Below, piece by piece: positions 32,778 through 41,871 of a stretch of DNA of 64,000 bases. This DNA is from Pseudomonas orientalis. Lineage in GTDB: Bacteria; Pseudomonadota; Gammaproteobacteria; Pseudomonadales; Pseudomonadaceae. Below the pieces are notes generated by a model that searched no databases, was not told where the DNA came from, and was given only the letters and a program-made list of their open reading frames with translations. Every line of letters starts with the position of its first letter. The first letter of the stretch is position 1. Location of the stretch: assembly GCF_001439815.1 (NCBI RefSeq), contig NZ_JYLM01000003.1:62001-126000 (forward strand), written 5' to 3'. Made by a program: the position numbers and the translations under genes.

Positions 32778-33407
32778 ATGAGCAGCGAAACCAGAAGCGC
32801 ACGGCAGACCATTCTTGAGAGTGCACAGGCGATTGTGGGCGCCAAGGGATTTTCCGCGGTGGGGTTGAATGAAATCCTGCAAGCCGCCGACGTACCCAAG
32901 GGCTCGTTCTATCACTACTTCACCTCCAAGGATGCGTTCGGTGTGGTGCTGCTCGACACCTACTTCGATCACTACGTCGAAGGCATGCAGCAGCTTTTCA
33001 GCCAACCGGGTATGTCCCACTACGCCAAGCTGATGCGCTACTGGCAGGCCTGGATCGACAACCACACTGGCTGCACCGACGCCGGCAAATGCCTTGCCGT
33101 CAAACTCGGCGCCGAGGTGTCAGACCTTTCAGAGCCGATGCGCCTGGCGTTGCAGCGCGGCACTTCACGCACCATCGAGTTGCTCGCCATGGCGTTGCAG
33201 CAGGGCGTGCAAGACGGTTCGCTGATGCTTGAGCAACCGCCCGAAAGCCTGGCCAGACGCCTGTATGCGTTGTGGCTGGGGACCAGCGTCATGGGCAAGA
33301 TCACCCGTACCACCGCGCCGTTCGATGAGGCGCTGGGCCTGACCCGACAGTTGTTGGGCCACCCCGAAAACCCTGCTATTCACCACGATCGAGGCACTGG
33401 AAAATGA
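32778..33407 (+). CDS. nemR: NemR-like TetR-family redox-sensing repressor
   Basis: A 209-residue TetR-family repressor. The N-terminal HTH ends in the motif VPKGSFYHYFTSKDAFG. It aligns by eye with E. coli NemR: Cys105 in AGKCLAVKLGAEVSDLSE corresponds to the regulatory Cys106 and the lysine in GKITR to the Lys of the reversible Cys-Lys bond, so it likely responds to electrophiles, methylglyoxal or reactive chlorine. A second Cys (Cys99) is nearby. It heads an operon with a DJ-1 protein (stop/start overlap ATGA) and nemA. Confidence 0.87.
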   Translation: MSSETRSARQTILESAQAIVGAKGFSAVGLNEILQAADVPKGSFYHYFTSKDAFGVVLLDTYFDHYVEGMQQLFSQPGMSHYAKLMRYWQAWIDNHTGCTDAGKCLAVKLGAEVSDLSEPMRLALQRGTSRTIELLAMALQQGVQDGSLMLEQPPESLARRLYALWLGTSVMGKITRTTAPFDEALGLTRQLLGHPENPAIHHDRGTGK

Positions 33408-34081
33408 AAGTATTAATGGTACTGACCTCTCACGACCAGCTGGGCGATACCGGCCGCAAGACCGGCTTCTGGCTCGAAGAGTTTGCCGCTCCCTATTACG
33501 CGTTCAAGGACGCCGGTGCCGAGGTGGTGCTGGCATCGCCTGCCGGTGGCCAGCCGCCGCTGGACCCGGTCAGTGACCAGCCGGACGCCCAGACCGAACA
33601 GACCCACCGTTTCAACGCCGACCCGGCTGCGCAGCAGGCCCTTGCCACTACGGTGAAATTGGACTCGGTCAACGCCGATGACTTCGACACCGTGTTCTAC
33701 CCAGGTGGACACGGCCCGCTGTGGGACCTGGCCGAGTCGCCGGTGTCCATCGCGCTGATCGAGTCGTTCGAGCGTGCCGGCAAGCCTGTCGGCCTGGTCT
33801 GCCATGCCCCGGGCGCCTTGCGTCACGTCAAGGCGGTCAACGGCGAGCCATTGATCAAGGGCCGTCGCGTCACCGGGTTCTCCAACTCGGAAGAAGCCGC
33901 AGTGGGACTGACCGAGGTGGTGCCATTTCTGATTGAAGATGAATTCAAAAAACTGGGCGGCAAGTACGAGAAGGGCGCCGATTGGCAGTCGTTCGTGATC
34001 GTCGATGGCCTGCTGGTAACCGGGCAGAACCCCGGCAGCTCCAGTGAAGTGGCCAAGGCCCTGTTGAAACTCACCGCTTAA
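33404..34081 (+). CDS. DJ-1/PfpI-family protein (Hsp31/glyoxalase III-like)
   Basis: A 225-residue class-I glutamine-amidotransferase-like protein. The nucleophilic elbow Cys in GLVCHAPGAL, FYPGGHGPLWDLAE with the Gly-Gly-His, and the N-terminal LTSHDQLGDTGRKTGFWLEE identify the Hsp31-like group, which converts methylglyoxal or repairs glycated proteins. It is translationally coupled to nemR and precedes nemA, so the operon targets reactive carbonyls by two routes. Confidence 0.87.
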   Translation: MKVLMVLTSHDQLGDTGRKTGFWLEEFAAPYYAFKDAGAEVVLASPAGGQPPLDPVSDQPDAQTEQTHRFNADPAAQQALATTVKLDSVNADDFDTVFYPGGHGPLWDLAESPVSIALIESFERAGKPVGLVCHAPGALRHVKAVNGEPLIKGRRVTGFSNSEEAAVGLTEVVPFLIEDEFKKLGGKYEKGADWQSFVIVDGLLVTGQNPGSSSEVAKALLKLTA

Positions 34082-34120
34082 CTTAACCCTACCGACTTAA
34101 CCCCGCCGATTGATGCATGT

Positions 34121-34149
34121 GGCGGCTCGCAAGAGCCGCCAGTGTTTTC
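34121..34149 (+). terminator. Hairpin between DJ-1 gene and nemA
   Basis: GGCGGCTC-GCAA-GAGCCGCC followed by AGTGTTTT resembles an intrinsic terminator or attenuator and could lower nemA expression relative to the first two genes. The T-run is short. Confidence 0.5.
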
Positions 34150-34175
34150 GCTCGTCCTGAATTTGGAATATTCCC

Positions 34176-35303
34176 ATGGCTCATGCCTTGAACACCCCGG
34201 TAAAACTGGGGCATCACACCTTGAACAACCGCGTCGTATTGCCGCCCTTGACGCGTCAGCGCAGCGCCCAACCCGGCGATATCGCCACCGACTTGATGGC
34301 CACGTACTACCGCCAACGCGCCAGCGCCGGTTTCATGGTCAGCGAGGGCACCCAGATCGAGCCCCGTGGCCAGGGTTACGCGTGGACGCCGGGGATCTAC
34401 ACGCCGGCGCAGATTGACGGCTGGCGCAAGGTCACCGAGGCGGTGCATGCCGAGGGCGGCGTGATCTTCGCCCAGTTGTGGCATGTGGGCCGCGTGTCCC
34501 ATAACGCCTTGCAACCCGACGGCGCCGCGCCGGTCGCGCCCTCGGCGATCCAGGCCCTGCAGGCCAAGGCCTTTATCGAAACCGCTCCGGGCGTCGGCGA
34601 GCTGAAACAACCGCCGGTGCCCCGCGCCCTCACGGTGCTGGAGATCGAGGAACTGGTCGGTCACTACGCACAGGCCGCGCGCAATGCACTGGACGCCGGC
34701 TTCGACGGTGTGGAGATCCATTCGGCCAACGGTTACCTGGTCAACCAGTTTATCTCGGCCCATTCCAACCAGCGCGATGATGAATACGGTGGCACGCTGG
34801 ACAATCGCCTGCGCTTTTTGCGCGAAATTGTCGAAGCGGTGTGCCGAGTAGTGGGCCCTGAGCGCGTAGGCGTGCGTTTTTCGCCGTTGTTCAGTGGCAC
34901 CGATCAGGAGCGTGTCTACATCGGCCTGGTGGAAGAAGACCCGCACCACACCTACATCGAAGCGATCAAGGTGCTGGAACAGTCGGGTATCGCTTATGTC
35001 TCCATCGCCGAAGCCGACTGGGACAATGCCCCCGACCTGCCCGACAGCTTCCGCCAGGCCGTGCGCAGCACCTTCAGCGGGCGCATCATCTATGCCGGCC
35101 GCTACACCGCCGAACGCGGCGCAAAACTGGTGGAAGCCGGGCTGGCGGACCTGATTGCCTTCGGTCGTCCGTTCATTGCCAACCCGGACCTGCCGCAGCG
35201 GATCTTCAATGGCTGGCCGTTGAATGCGTTGAAGGCTGAGGGGTTGTATGGCGGGACTGCCGCGGGGTATGTGGATTATCCGGAATATATTCAACCAGGC
35301 TGA
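34176..35303 (+). CDS. nemA: N-ethylmaleimide reductase, old yellow enzyme family
   Basis: A 375-residue FMN-dependent enoate/nitro reductase of the classical OYE group. Visible are PLTRQRSAQPGD, EGTQIEPRGQGY, the FMN segment IFAQLWHVGRVSHN, the substrate-binding HSANGYLVNQFISAHSNQRDDEYGG, and AFGRPFIANPDLPQRI. It reduces maleimides, quinones, glyoxals and nitro-compounds with NADPH. Third gene of the nemR operon, separated by a possible attenuator. A repeat island follows. Confidence 0.93.
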   Translation: MAHALNTPVKLGHHTLNNRVVLPPLTRQRSAQPGDIATDLMATYYRQRASAGFMVSEGTQIEPRGQGYAWTPGIYTPAQIDGWRKVTEAVHAEGGVIFAQLWHVGRVSHNALQPDGAAPVAPSAIQALQAKAFIETAPGVGELKQPPVPRALTVLEIEELVGHYAQAARNALDAGFDGVEIHSANGYLVNQFISAHSNQRDDEYGGTLDNRLRFLREIVEAVCRVVGPERVGVRFSPLFSGTDQERVYIGLVEEDPHHTYIEAIKVLEQSGIAYVSIAEADWDNAPDLPDSFRQAVRSTFSGRIIYAGRYTAERGAKLVEAGLADLIAFGRPFIANPDLPQRIFNGWPLNALKAEGLYGGTAAGYVDYPEYIQPG

Positions 35304-35339
35304 GCTCGACAGCTACCCTGTGGCGAGGGAGCTAACGGG

Positions 35340-35824
35340 TATCTACCTGACGCTCCGAGATCCAAATGTGGGAGGGGCGGTGCGACGATTCGACTTGCTC
35401 CCCGTGGCTACTCGTCAGCCTGTGACTATCTTGCTGATGCTCCACAATCCAAATGTGGGAGGGGGCTTGCCCCCGATGGCGGCCTCCGGGCCGACCAGGA
35501 TGTTGGATTGGACCGAGTACATATCCGTTTCTGCGGTCATGGCTGCTAATGGTTCCGCTTTTACAGCGGCTCACTTTTGAAAAGCGCAAAAGTAAGCAAA
35601 ACGCTCTTGCCCCACCACTCGGCACCTCGCTTAGGCTCGGTGTGCCCGAACGCAGACTTGAATCCATGGGCCGCCGCAATGGGCCATCCCTGGCCCAGTG
35701 CGGCTAACCCGGCGTCCTGCCGGGTTACCCACGGATTCAAGCCTGCGTTCGGCCAGCGTGGTTTAACGGGGCGCCTAAGATCAAAAGCAGATCAAGATCA
35801 AGAGCGACTCGCTTCGCATCGTGG
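35340..35824 (+). repeat. Composite non-coding repeat, copy 3
   Basis: Fills the 600-bp space between nemA and the amidohydrolase gene; I see no gene in it. In order: tag TATCTACCTGACGCTCCGAG (35340-35359, identical to copy 1), an enlarged REP subtype (35367-35405), an intact REP (35454-35477), then the core with inverted arms at 35647-35670 and 35728-35751. Two mismatches in the left arm relative to copy 1. It has the same orientation as copy 1. Confidence 0.85.
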
Positions 35825-35904
35825 TTTGCGTTGGGCGCTACACAGTTGTGGAGATACCTATGCGCGATAGGATCACCTCAATTGCGCAACACCAAAACCC
35901 GACC

Positions 35905-36927
35905 TCAATGCGCACCCTCATTGCGGGTCGACTTGGGCAGGATGGCCAGAAAGTTATCCCGCGCGACCTTGTGGGCAACGTCTTCAGGCAATGCATCGAG
36001 GAAGGGATCAAAACGGCGCATCTCCTTACCCAGCTTGTTGAAGCGTCCTACCACGTCAGAGCCGAGCATGAAGCGATCAGGGAAGCGCTCCACCAGCTTG
36101 ACCCACTCCGGCCTGGGCGTGCCCGCATCATCCAGCAGATAGGGCGTGAGCACGCTCCAGGACAGGTCGATATACAGGTTGGGATAAGCCTCGAGCAGGC
36201 GGCTCAGGGTAGGCAGCAGGAAATCCATTTGCACTTGATGGCGGTGGATTTCCTTGCTGGTACCGGCATGGGCCCAGATAAAGCGCGTATGCGGATGATT
36301 GCGCAACGGTTGCTCGACTTCGGCCAGGTACAACGGGTTGCGCTCGCGCTTGGAGGTGATGTTGGAGTGCAGCATCACCGGCAGGTCGTTTTCGGCCGCC
36401 AAGTGATAGATACGCGTCATGGCTTCGTTGTTGGCGCGCGGTGTATCACCGGAGGTCAGCGCGGTGAGATCGTCGTGGCGGGTAAACACTTCGCCAATGC
36501 CCTGCCACAGCCCTGGGTTGAGGTCGAGCATGCGCTGGATGTGGGCGGCAGAATTCTTGTCGTTAGGATTGAAACCGGACAGGAATGGATGAAAGCGTCG
36601 GCGCTGTTCAGGGGCGAGCTTATTGACCGCGGCGGCGACGATGACATCGGTGGCGCTGTACCAATAGGCATCGGCATCGTCGCCTGCGTAATAGCGCGGG
36701 CGCTTGGGTTCGTCTTCGTGCCATTTCTTGGCCACGGGAATGCCGGAAATCATCACATGCTCGATGCGATTGTCCGCCATGGCCTTGAGCAGCTTGTCCA
36801 TGCCCGCCGTTTCCTGGAAAAAATCCACGTAATGCAGGTGGGCGTCGCTGTAGGCATAGTCGCGGGCCTGCACGGCAAGACTGCTGGCGGCGAGCATCAG
36901 GGCAAAACTCACACGGGTCCAGAACAC
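35905..36927 (-). CDS. Exported amidohydrolase-2 family metal-dependent hydrolase
   Basis: A 340-residue TIM-barrel hydrolase of the amidohydrolase-2 (ACMSD-related) family with a signal peptide (cleavage near AVQA-RDY), so it should be periplasmic, which is unusual for the family. Candidate metal and active-site residues are DAHLHYVDFF (HxH), VMLHSNI, FIWAHAGTSKE and the terminal Asp in MLGSDVVG. Substrate unknown. It is divergent from the OsmC gene. The 3' end is next to the composite repeat. Confidence 0.78.
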   Translation of the reverse strand: MFWTRVSFALMLAASSLAVQARDYAYSDAHLHYVDFFQETAGMDKLLKAMADNRIEHVMISGIPVAKKWHEDEPKRPRYYAGDDADAYWYSATDVIVAAAVNKLAPEQRRRFHPFLSGFNPNDKNSAAHIQRMLDLNPGLWQGIGEVFTRHDDLTALTSGDTPRANNEAMTRIYHLAAENDLPVMLHSNITSKRERNPLYLAEVEQPLRNHPHTRFIWAHAGTSKEIHRHQVQMDFLLPTLSRLLEAYPNLYIDLSWSVLTPYLLDDAGTPRPEWVKLVERFPDRFMLGSDVVGRFNKLGKEMRRFDPFLDALPEDVAHKVARDNFLAILPKSTRNEGAH

Positions 36928-37067
36928 AGTGATACCTCGGTAGGGACTGATACGGGTAGACCCTGCGCCGCGTATCGGGGTTCAGCACGGACAAAAACCT
37001 GGAACACCCAGGTATTGGCATGTTCTATTACTGCAAGACCGTCATCCACAGCCTTGTGAGGTTTGCC

Positions 37068-37484
37068 ATGCCTGTTACCGTCAATACGTTGAACGCTGAA
37101 AACTTCCGTCACAGCGTCACGATCAACAACCATGAGCTGTTTACCGACCTGCCCAAGAGCCTGGGCGGTGACGACTCCGCCCCCTCTCCTCACGACTATT
37201 TCGATGCAGCGCTGGCGTCGTGCAAAGCCTTGACCGTCAGGCTCTATGCGCAGAAGAAAGACATTCCGCTCACCGGCGTTACGGTAGAAGTGACCCACGA
37301 CGCCGCCGAAGAGCAAAAAGGTAAGTACACGCTCAACGTCAAGCTGACCCTCAAGGGCGTGCTCACCGACGCACAGCGCGATGAGCTGCACCGCGTCGCC
37401 GACAAGTGTCCGGTGCACAAATTGATGACCACTGCCGAGGTCAGCATCGAGACAACACTGTCGGAAGGCGCCTTCAGCCAGTAA
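37068..37484 (+). CDS. OsmC/Ohr-family peroxiredoxin-like protein
   Basis: A 138-residue OsmC-superfamily protein. The two catalytic cysteines are in LASCKALTVRLYA and DKCPVHKLM. Members reduce organic hydroperoxides with dihydrolipoamide or similar dithiols; OsmC-like rather than Ohr-like cannot be fixed from this alone. I use the ATG at 37068 behind GTGAGG, since the longer frame lacks a ribosome site. The pirin gene follows after 66 bp on the same strand. Confidence 0.85.
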   Translation: MPVTVNTLNAENFRHSVTINNHELFTDLPKSLGGDDSAPSPHDYFDAALASCKALTVRLYAQKKDIPLTGVTVEVTHDAAEEQKGKYTLNVKLTLKGVLTDAQRDELHRVADKCPVHKLMTTAEVSIETTLSEGAFSQ

Positions 37485-37550
37485 CGCCAACTTCCGGTCG
37501 GGCGGGTTATGCTCAGTGCCATCGAACCCGCTCAGACAGGGATGCATCCC

Positions 37551-38417
37551 ATGACCACGCTCACCGTCATTAGCCCGCGCCGCGAAGATGTGGAAGGCCA
37601 GCCTATCCTGCGCCCCCTGCCCTCGCGTGAACGCCGCAGCGTCGGGCCTTTCGTGTTTTTCGACCATATGCTGCCCAATCGTTATGCACCGGGCAGCGGC
37701 ATGAACATCCGCCAGCATCCCCATATCGGGCTTTCTACACTCACCTATCTGTTCGAAGGCACGTTGCAGCACAAGGACAGCCTGGGTTCGGACCAGATGG
37801 TGAAGGCCGGCGAAGTCAGCTGGATGACCGCCGGCGGTGCGATTGCTCATGTCGAGCGCACACCCGAGGCGGTCAAGGCCAGCGGTTTTAACCTGCATGG
37901 GTTGCAGGTGTGGCTGGCATCGCCCAAGCACCACGAAACCGGGCCGGGCCACTATAGTCATCACCCGGCGGCCAGTTTGCCGGTCAGCGATAACCTGGGC
38001 GTGCAGGTGCGCCTGATCGCCGGCGACGGGTTTTGCCTCAAGTCGCCCGTACCGGTGCTGTCGCCCACGCTGTATGCCGAGGTTCGGATGCAGACGGCCA
38101 CTACCCTGCTGATCCCCGATGAGCATGAAGAACGCGCGGTGTATGTGCTGGAGGGTGACGCACAGCTCGACGGCGAACCGCTGGCGGTGCATAGCCTGGT
38201 GGTTCTGCCTGCCGGGCAGGAGATGACGCTGTTTGCCGAAACCGATTGCCATGCAGTGGTGTTGGGTGGCGCGCCACTGGATGGGCCGCGGCGGATCAAC
38301 TGGAATTTTGTGGCGAGTGATCCGGCGGTGATCGAGCAGGCGCGGCAGAGGTGGGCGGCTGGGGATTGGCCGACGGTGCCTGGGGAGTTAGAAAGAATTG
38401 AGTTGCCTGCCAGATAG
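37551..38417 (+). CDS. Pirin-family bicupin (quercetinase-like)
   Basis: A 288-residue pirin homologue. The N-terminal cupin has the metal ligands in IRQHPHIGLSTLTYLFEG and the conserved SVGPFVFFDHM, and the GGAIAHVERTPE segment. Bacterial pirins are quercetin 2,3-dioxygenases or redox-responsive regulators; which applies here is unknown. The ATG at 37551 fits the family N-terminus; 37542 is an alternative. Two outward-facing REPs follow. Confidence 0.87.
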   Translation: MTTLTVISPRREDVEGQPILRPLPSRERRSVGPFVFFDHMLPNRYAPGSGMNIRQHPHIGLSTLTYLFEGTLQHKDSLGSDQMVKAGEVSWMTAGGAIAHVERTPEAVKASGFNLHGLQVWLASPKHHETGPGHYSHHPAASLPVSDNLGVQVRLIAGDGFCLKSPVPVLSPTLYAEVRMQTATTLLIPDEHEERAVYVLEGDAQLDGEPLAVHSLVVLPAGQEMTLFAETDCHAVVLGGAPLDGPRRINWNFVASDPAVIEQARQRWAAGDWPTVPGELERIELPAR

Positions 38418-38419
38418 CT

Positions 38420-38491
38420 ATCGGGGGCAAGCCCCCTCCCACATTTTGGATGTATTCACAATTCAAGTGTGGGAGGGGGCTTGCCCCCGAT
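38420..38491. repeat. Two single REPs, back to back
   Basis: ATCGGGGGC...CCCACA at 38420-38443 and TGTGGGAGG...CGAT at 38468-38491, in the opposite arrangement to a REPIN, between the convergent pirin and dienelactone hydrolase genes. Confidence 0.85.
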
Positions 38492-38515
38492 GAGGCCCGA
38501 ACAGGCGCTGAAGAA

Positions 38516-39244
38516 TCAGCCCTTGAACACTTCATCCAGCAAGTTATGCATCGACTGGAACGCCCGCGCAGCGGTCTTCGCGTCGTACATCATCTTGCCC
38601 GGCACATTGGCATGGGGATCGGTAAAGGAATGCACCGCACCGCCGTAGCTGAGCAACTGCCAATCCACACCCGCTGCGTTCATTTCCTCTTCGAACGCCG
38701 GCAGTTGTTCTTTCGGAACCAATGGGTCGCAGGCGCCATGCAGCACCAGCACTGCACCCTTGATGTTCTGCGCATCCGCCGGGTTCGGCGTGTCGAGTGT
38801 GCCGTGGAACGAGATAGCCGCCTTCACCGGCGCGCCGGTACGCGCCAATTCCAGGGAGCAGCAGCCGCCGAAGCAGAACCCGAAGGTCGCCAGCTTCGAC
38901 GTATCAACCGCCGCCTCGGTCTGGCCTTGCAGTTGCTCAAAGGCCGCTTGCATACGCTTGTTCAACAACGGGCGATCATTTTTCAACGGCATCATCGCCG
39001 CGCCGGCTTCATCGCCATTGGTCGGCCGCACGGTTTGCCCATACAAGTCGGCAATCAGCACCACATAGCCCTTGCTGGCGACGGTCTTGGCGATCTCTTC
39101 GGCGCCCGCGCTCACGCCCATCCAGTTCGGTGCCATCAGCAGCCCCGGCAGCGGGCCCTTGTGGCTGGCATCGAACGCCAGGCGGCTTTCATAAGACTGG
39201 CCATCAATCTGATAGACCACTGAACGTACTGTGACTTGGCTCAT
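38516..39244 (-). CDS. Dienelactone hydrolase family protein
   Basis: A 242-residue alpha/beta hydrolase. The nucleophile elbow GFCFGGCC carries a Cys nucleophile (G-x-C-x-G-G), the acid lies in LHGACDPLV, and the His in GAVHSFTD. Classical members open dienelactones in chlorocatechol or protoanemonin degradation, but no such pathway is near, so this is likely a general housekeeping homologue. Start at 39244 follows CTGGAGA. htpG lies upstream on the same strand, with a terminator and a type-B REPIN between. Confidence 0.85.
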   Translation of the reverse strand: MSQVTVRSVVYQIDGQSYESRLAFDASHKGPLPGLLMAPNWMGVSAGAEEIAKTVASKGYVVLIADLYGQTVRPTNGDEAGAAMMPLKNDRPLLNKRMQAAFEQLQGQTEAAVDTSKLATFGFCFGGCCSLELARTGAPVKAAISFHGTLDTPNPADAQNIKGAVLVLHGACDPLVPKEQLPAFEEEMNAAGVDWQLLSYGGAVHSFTDPHANVPGKMMYDAKTAARAFQSMHNLLDEVFKG

Positions 39245-39287
39245 CGTTTTCTCCAGTTGAAGTACACGCAGAAGCAGTAATGCAACG

Positions 39288-39386
39288 GTAGGAGCGAGCT
39301 TGCTCGCGAAAAACTTCAGCGCACCGCGTTGATTCAGGATGTGGGCGTTATCGTTGACGCTTTTCGCGAGCAAGCTCGCTCCTACA
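39288..39386. repeat. REPIN of the GTAGGAGCGAGC family
   Basis: Facing GTAGGAGCGAGCTTGCTCGC palindromes in the htpG/dienelactone hydrolase gap; second and last pair of this family in the window. Confidence 0.88.
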
Positions 39387-39390
39387 AACG

Positions 39391-39415
39391 AAAAAACCCG
39401 CCGAAGCGGGTTTTT
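39391..39415 (-). terminator. htpG intrinsic terminator
   Basis: AACCCGC-CGAA-GCGGGTT flanked by A6 and T5, so it may work in both directions; it sits 11 bp after the htpG stop. Confidence 0.88.
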
Positions 39416-39426
39416 CTACAACGGTG

Positions 39427-41331
39427 TTAAACCGACAGTTCAACCAACAGCTTGTTCAGTCGGCGCACATAGGCGGCCGGGTCTTTCAGGCTGTCGCCAG
39501 CGGCCAGGGCCGCCTGGTCGAAGAGGATGTGCGACAGGTCGCCAAACCGCTCCTCGTTCTGCTCACCGTCGAGTTTCTCGATCAGCGGGTGAGCCGGGTT
39601 GAATTCGAAGATCGGCTTGGAATCCGGCACCTTCTGCCCGCTGGCTTCGAGGATCTGGCGCATTTGCATGCCCAGGTCCTGCTCGCCAATGGCCAGGATC
39701 GCCGGGGAGTCGGTCAGACGGTGGGAAACCCGCACTTCACTGACCGCTTCGCCCAGGGAAGCCTTGATCCGCTCAACCAGGCCTTCTTTGGATTTGGCGA
39801 CTTCTTCCGCGGCTTTCTTGTCCTCTTCGGAGTCCAGGTTGCCCAGATCCAGGTCGCCACGGGCAACGTCGACGAACGACTTGCCGTCGAACTCGGTGAG
39901 GTAGCTCATCAGCCACTCATCAATACGGTCGGTCAGCAGCAGCACTTCGATGCCTTTCTTGCGGAAGACTTCCAGGTGCGGGCTGTTCTTGACCTGAGCG
40001 TAGGTTTCGCCAGTGAGGTAGTAGATCTTGTCCTGACCTTCCTTGGCACGTGCCAGGTAGTCGGCCAGGGACACAACCTGCTCGCCGTCGTCACCTTGAG
40101 TCGAGGCAAAACGCAGCAGGCCGGCAATTTTTTCCTTGTTGGCAAAATCTTCCGCCGGGCCTTCTTTCATGACCTGGCCGAAGTTTTTCCAGAAGCCCTG
40201 GTATTTCTCAGGCTCGTTCTTCGCCAGCTTTTCCAGCATGTCGAGCACGCGCTTGGTCAGCGCCGACTTCATGGAATCGATGATCGGGTCTTTCTGCAGG
40301 ATTTCCCGCGACACGTTCAGCGACAAGTCGTTGGAGTCGACCACACCCTTGATGAAGCGCAGGTACAGCGGCAGGAAGGATTCCGCCTGGTCCATCACGA
40401 ACACACGCTGTACGTACAGCTTCAGGCCCTTCGGCGCTTCGCGCTGGTACAGGTCGAACGGCGCGCGGGCCGGTACGTAGAGCAGCGAGCTGTATTCCAG
40501 CTTGCCTTCGACCTTGTTGTGGCTCCAGCTCAGCGGGTTTTCGTAGTCGTGACCGATGTGCTTGTAGAACTCCTGATATTCCTCGTCCTTGATCTCGGTA
40601 CGCGGACGGGTCCACAGAGCACTGGCGCGGTTGACGGTTTCCCATTCCTCGGCCGGCTTCTCTTCGCCTTCGGCAACCGTTTGCTCTTTCGGCAGCTCGA
40701 TCGGCAAGGCGATGTGGTCGGAGTATTTCTTGATGATGTTGCGCAGGCGCCAGCCGTCGGCGAATTCGTCTTCGCCATCCTTGAGGTGCAACACGATACG
40801 GGTGCCGCGGTCAGGCTTGTCGAGGGTGGCGATTTCGAACTCGCCCTCGCCTTTGGACGCCCAGTGCACACCTTCGCTGGCGTCGAGGCCGGCGCGGCGG
40901 CTGAACACTTCAACCTTGTCGGCAACGATGAAAGCCGAGTAGAAGCCCACGCCGAATTGGCCGATCAGGTGAGAATCTTTTTTCTGGTCGCCCGACAGGT
41001 TCTTCATAAAATCTGCGGTGCCGGATTTGGCGATGGTACCCAAATGGGTAATCGCGTCTTCACGGCTCATGCCGATACCGTTGTCTTCGAGAGTGACGGT
41101 CTTGGCGTCTTTGTCGTAGCTCACACGGATTTTCAGTTCGGCGCCACCTTCCAGCAACTCAGGCTTGGACAGGGCTTCGAAGCGTAATTTATCGACAGCG
41201 TCAGAGGCGTTCGAGATCAATTCGCGAAGGAAGATTTCCTTGTTGGAATACAGCGAATGGATCATGAGGTGCAGCAGTTGCTTCACCTCGGTCTGGAAGC
41301 CCAGGGTTTCCTTTTGAGTTTCCACACTCAT
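39427..41331 (-). CDS. htpG: Chaperone HtpG (Hsp90)
   Basis: A 634-residue bacterial Hsp90, close to the usual length. The ATPase N-domain shows [40 protein letters not shown] and GTRIVLHL; the middle domain [46 protein letters not shown] segment is intact. Start at 41331 with GGAG 10 bp upstream; family N-terminus [17 protein letters not shown] could not see a convincing sigma-32 promoter in the 75 bp before it, so it may also be read from the thioesterase pair upstream. Confidence 0.97.
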   Translation of the reverse strand: MSVETQKETLGFQTEVKQLLHLMIHSLYSNKEIFLRELISNASDAVDKLRFEALSKPELLEGGAELKIRVSYDKDAKTVTLEDNGIGMSREDAITHLGTIAKSGTADFMKNLSGDQKKDSHLIGQFGVGFYSAFIVADKVEVFSRRAGLDASEGVHWASKGEGEFEIATLDKPDRGTRIVLHLKDGEDEFADGWRLRNIIKKYSDHIALPIELPKEQTVAEGEEKPAEEWETVNRASALWTRPRTEIKDEEYQEFYKHIGHDYENPLSWSHNKVEGKLEYSSLLYVPARAPFDLYQREAPKGLKLYVQRVFVMDQAESFLPLYLRFIKGVVDSNDLSLNVSREILQKDPIIDSMKSALTKRVLDMLEKLAKNEPEKYQGFWKNFGQVMKEGPAEDFANKEKIAGLLRFASTQGDDGEQVVSLADYLARAKEGQDKIYYLTGETYAQVKNSPHLEVFRKKGIEVLLLTDRIDEWLMSYLTEFDGKSFVDVARGDLDLGNLDSEEDKKAAEEVAKSKEGLVERIKASLGEAVSEVRVSHRLTDSPAILAIGEQDLGMQMRQILEASGQKVPDSKPIFEFNPAHPLIEKLDGEQNEERFGDLSHILFDQAALAAGDSLKDPAAYVRRLNKLLVELSV

Positions 41332-41406
41332 GGTCATCAAACTCCAATTGGATGGCAGTGGCCGCACCCGGAAGGGTTGGCGGCGGGTTGTCATCAAAGT
41401 TGGGGG

Positions 41407-41871
41407 CTAAGACCGGGATTTCAAGAGCGGCAATTCCTCGATCTTGAAATGGGCGCGAGCGGTGGCAATCGGCTCGGTGGGGGCGGTTTGCCAGGCGGTG
41501 ATCGCCACATTGGCTACACGCCGCCCCTGGCGGCACACCTGGCAGGTGGCGTAGGTGTCGCGAAACTGGCCGGCGCGCAGGTAATCCAGGGAAAAGTCGA
41601 TGATTTTCGGCAGACCCGGGACGCCGGTGAAGACGAGCAGGTGCAGTGCCGCCGACAGCTCCATGAAGCCGGCGATCACCCCGCCATGCAGCGCCGGTAA
41701 TATAGGGTTACCAATGTTGTCCCGGTTGGCCGGCAGGCGAAACAGCAATTCGTCTCCTGAGCGTGTGCATTCGACGCCGATCAGCTTTGCGTAGGGCACC
41801 AGATCGAGCAGTGCCGCGTAATCGCCGTGCTCAAGGGCTTGCTCCAGGCGCGTCTTGAATCGATGGGTCAT
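41407..41871 (-). CDS. PaaI-family hotdog thioesterase A
   Basis: A 154-residue hotdog-fold protein. ILPALHGGVIAGFMELSAAL carries the HGG and acidic residue of the PaaI active site. Its ATG overlaps the stop of thioesterase B (ATGA), so the pair is coupled and may act as a heterodimer or on related acyl-CoAs. 75 bp upstream of htpG on the same strand. Confidence 0.83.
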   Translation of the reverse strand: MTHRFKTRLEQALEHGDYAALLDLVPYAKLIGVECTRSGDELLFRLPANRDNIGNPILPALHGGVIAGFMELSAALHLLVFTGVPGLPKIIDFSLDYLRAGQFRDTYATCQVCRQGRRVANVAITAWQTAPTEPIATARAHFKIEELPLLKSRS

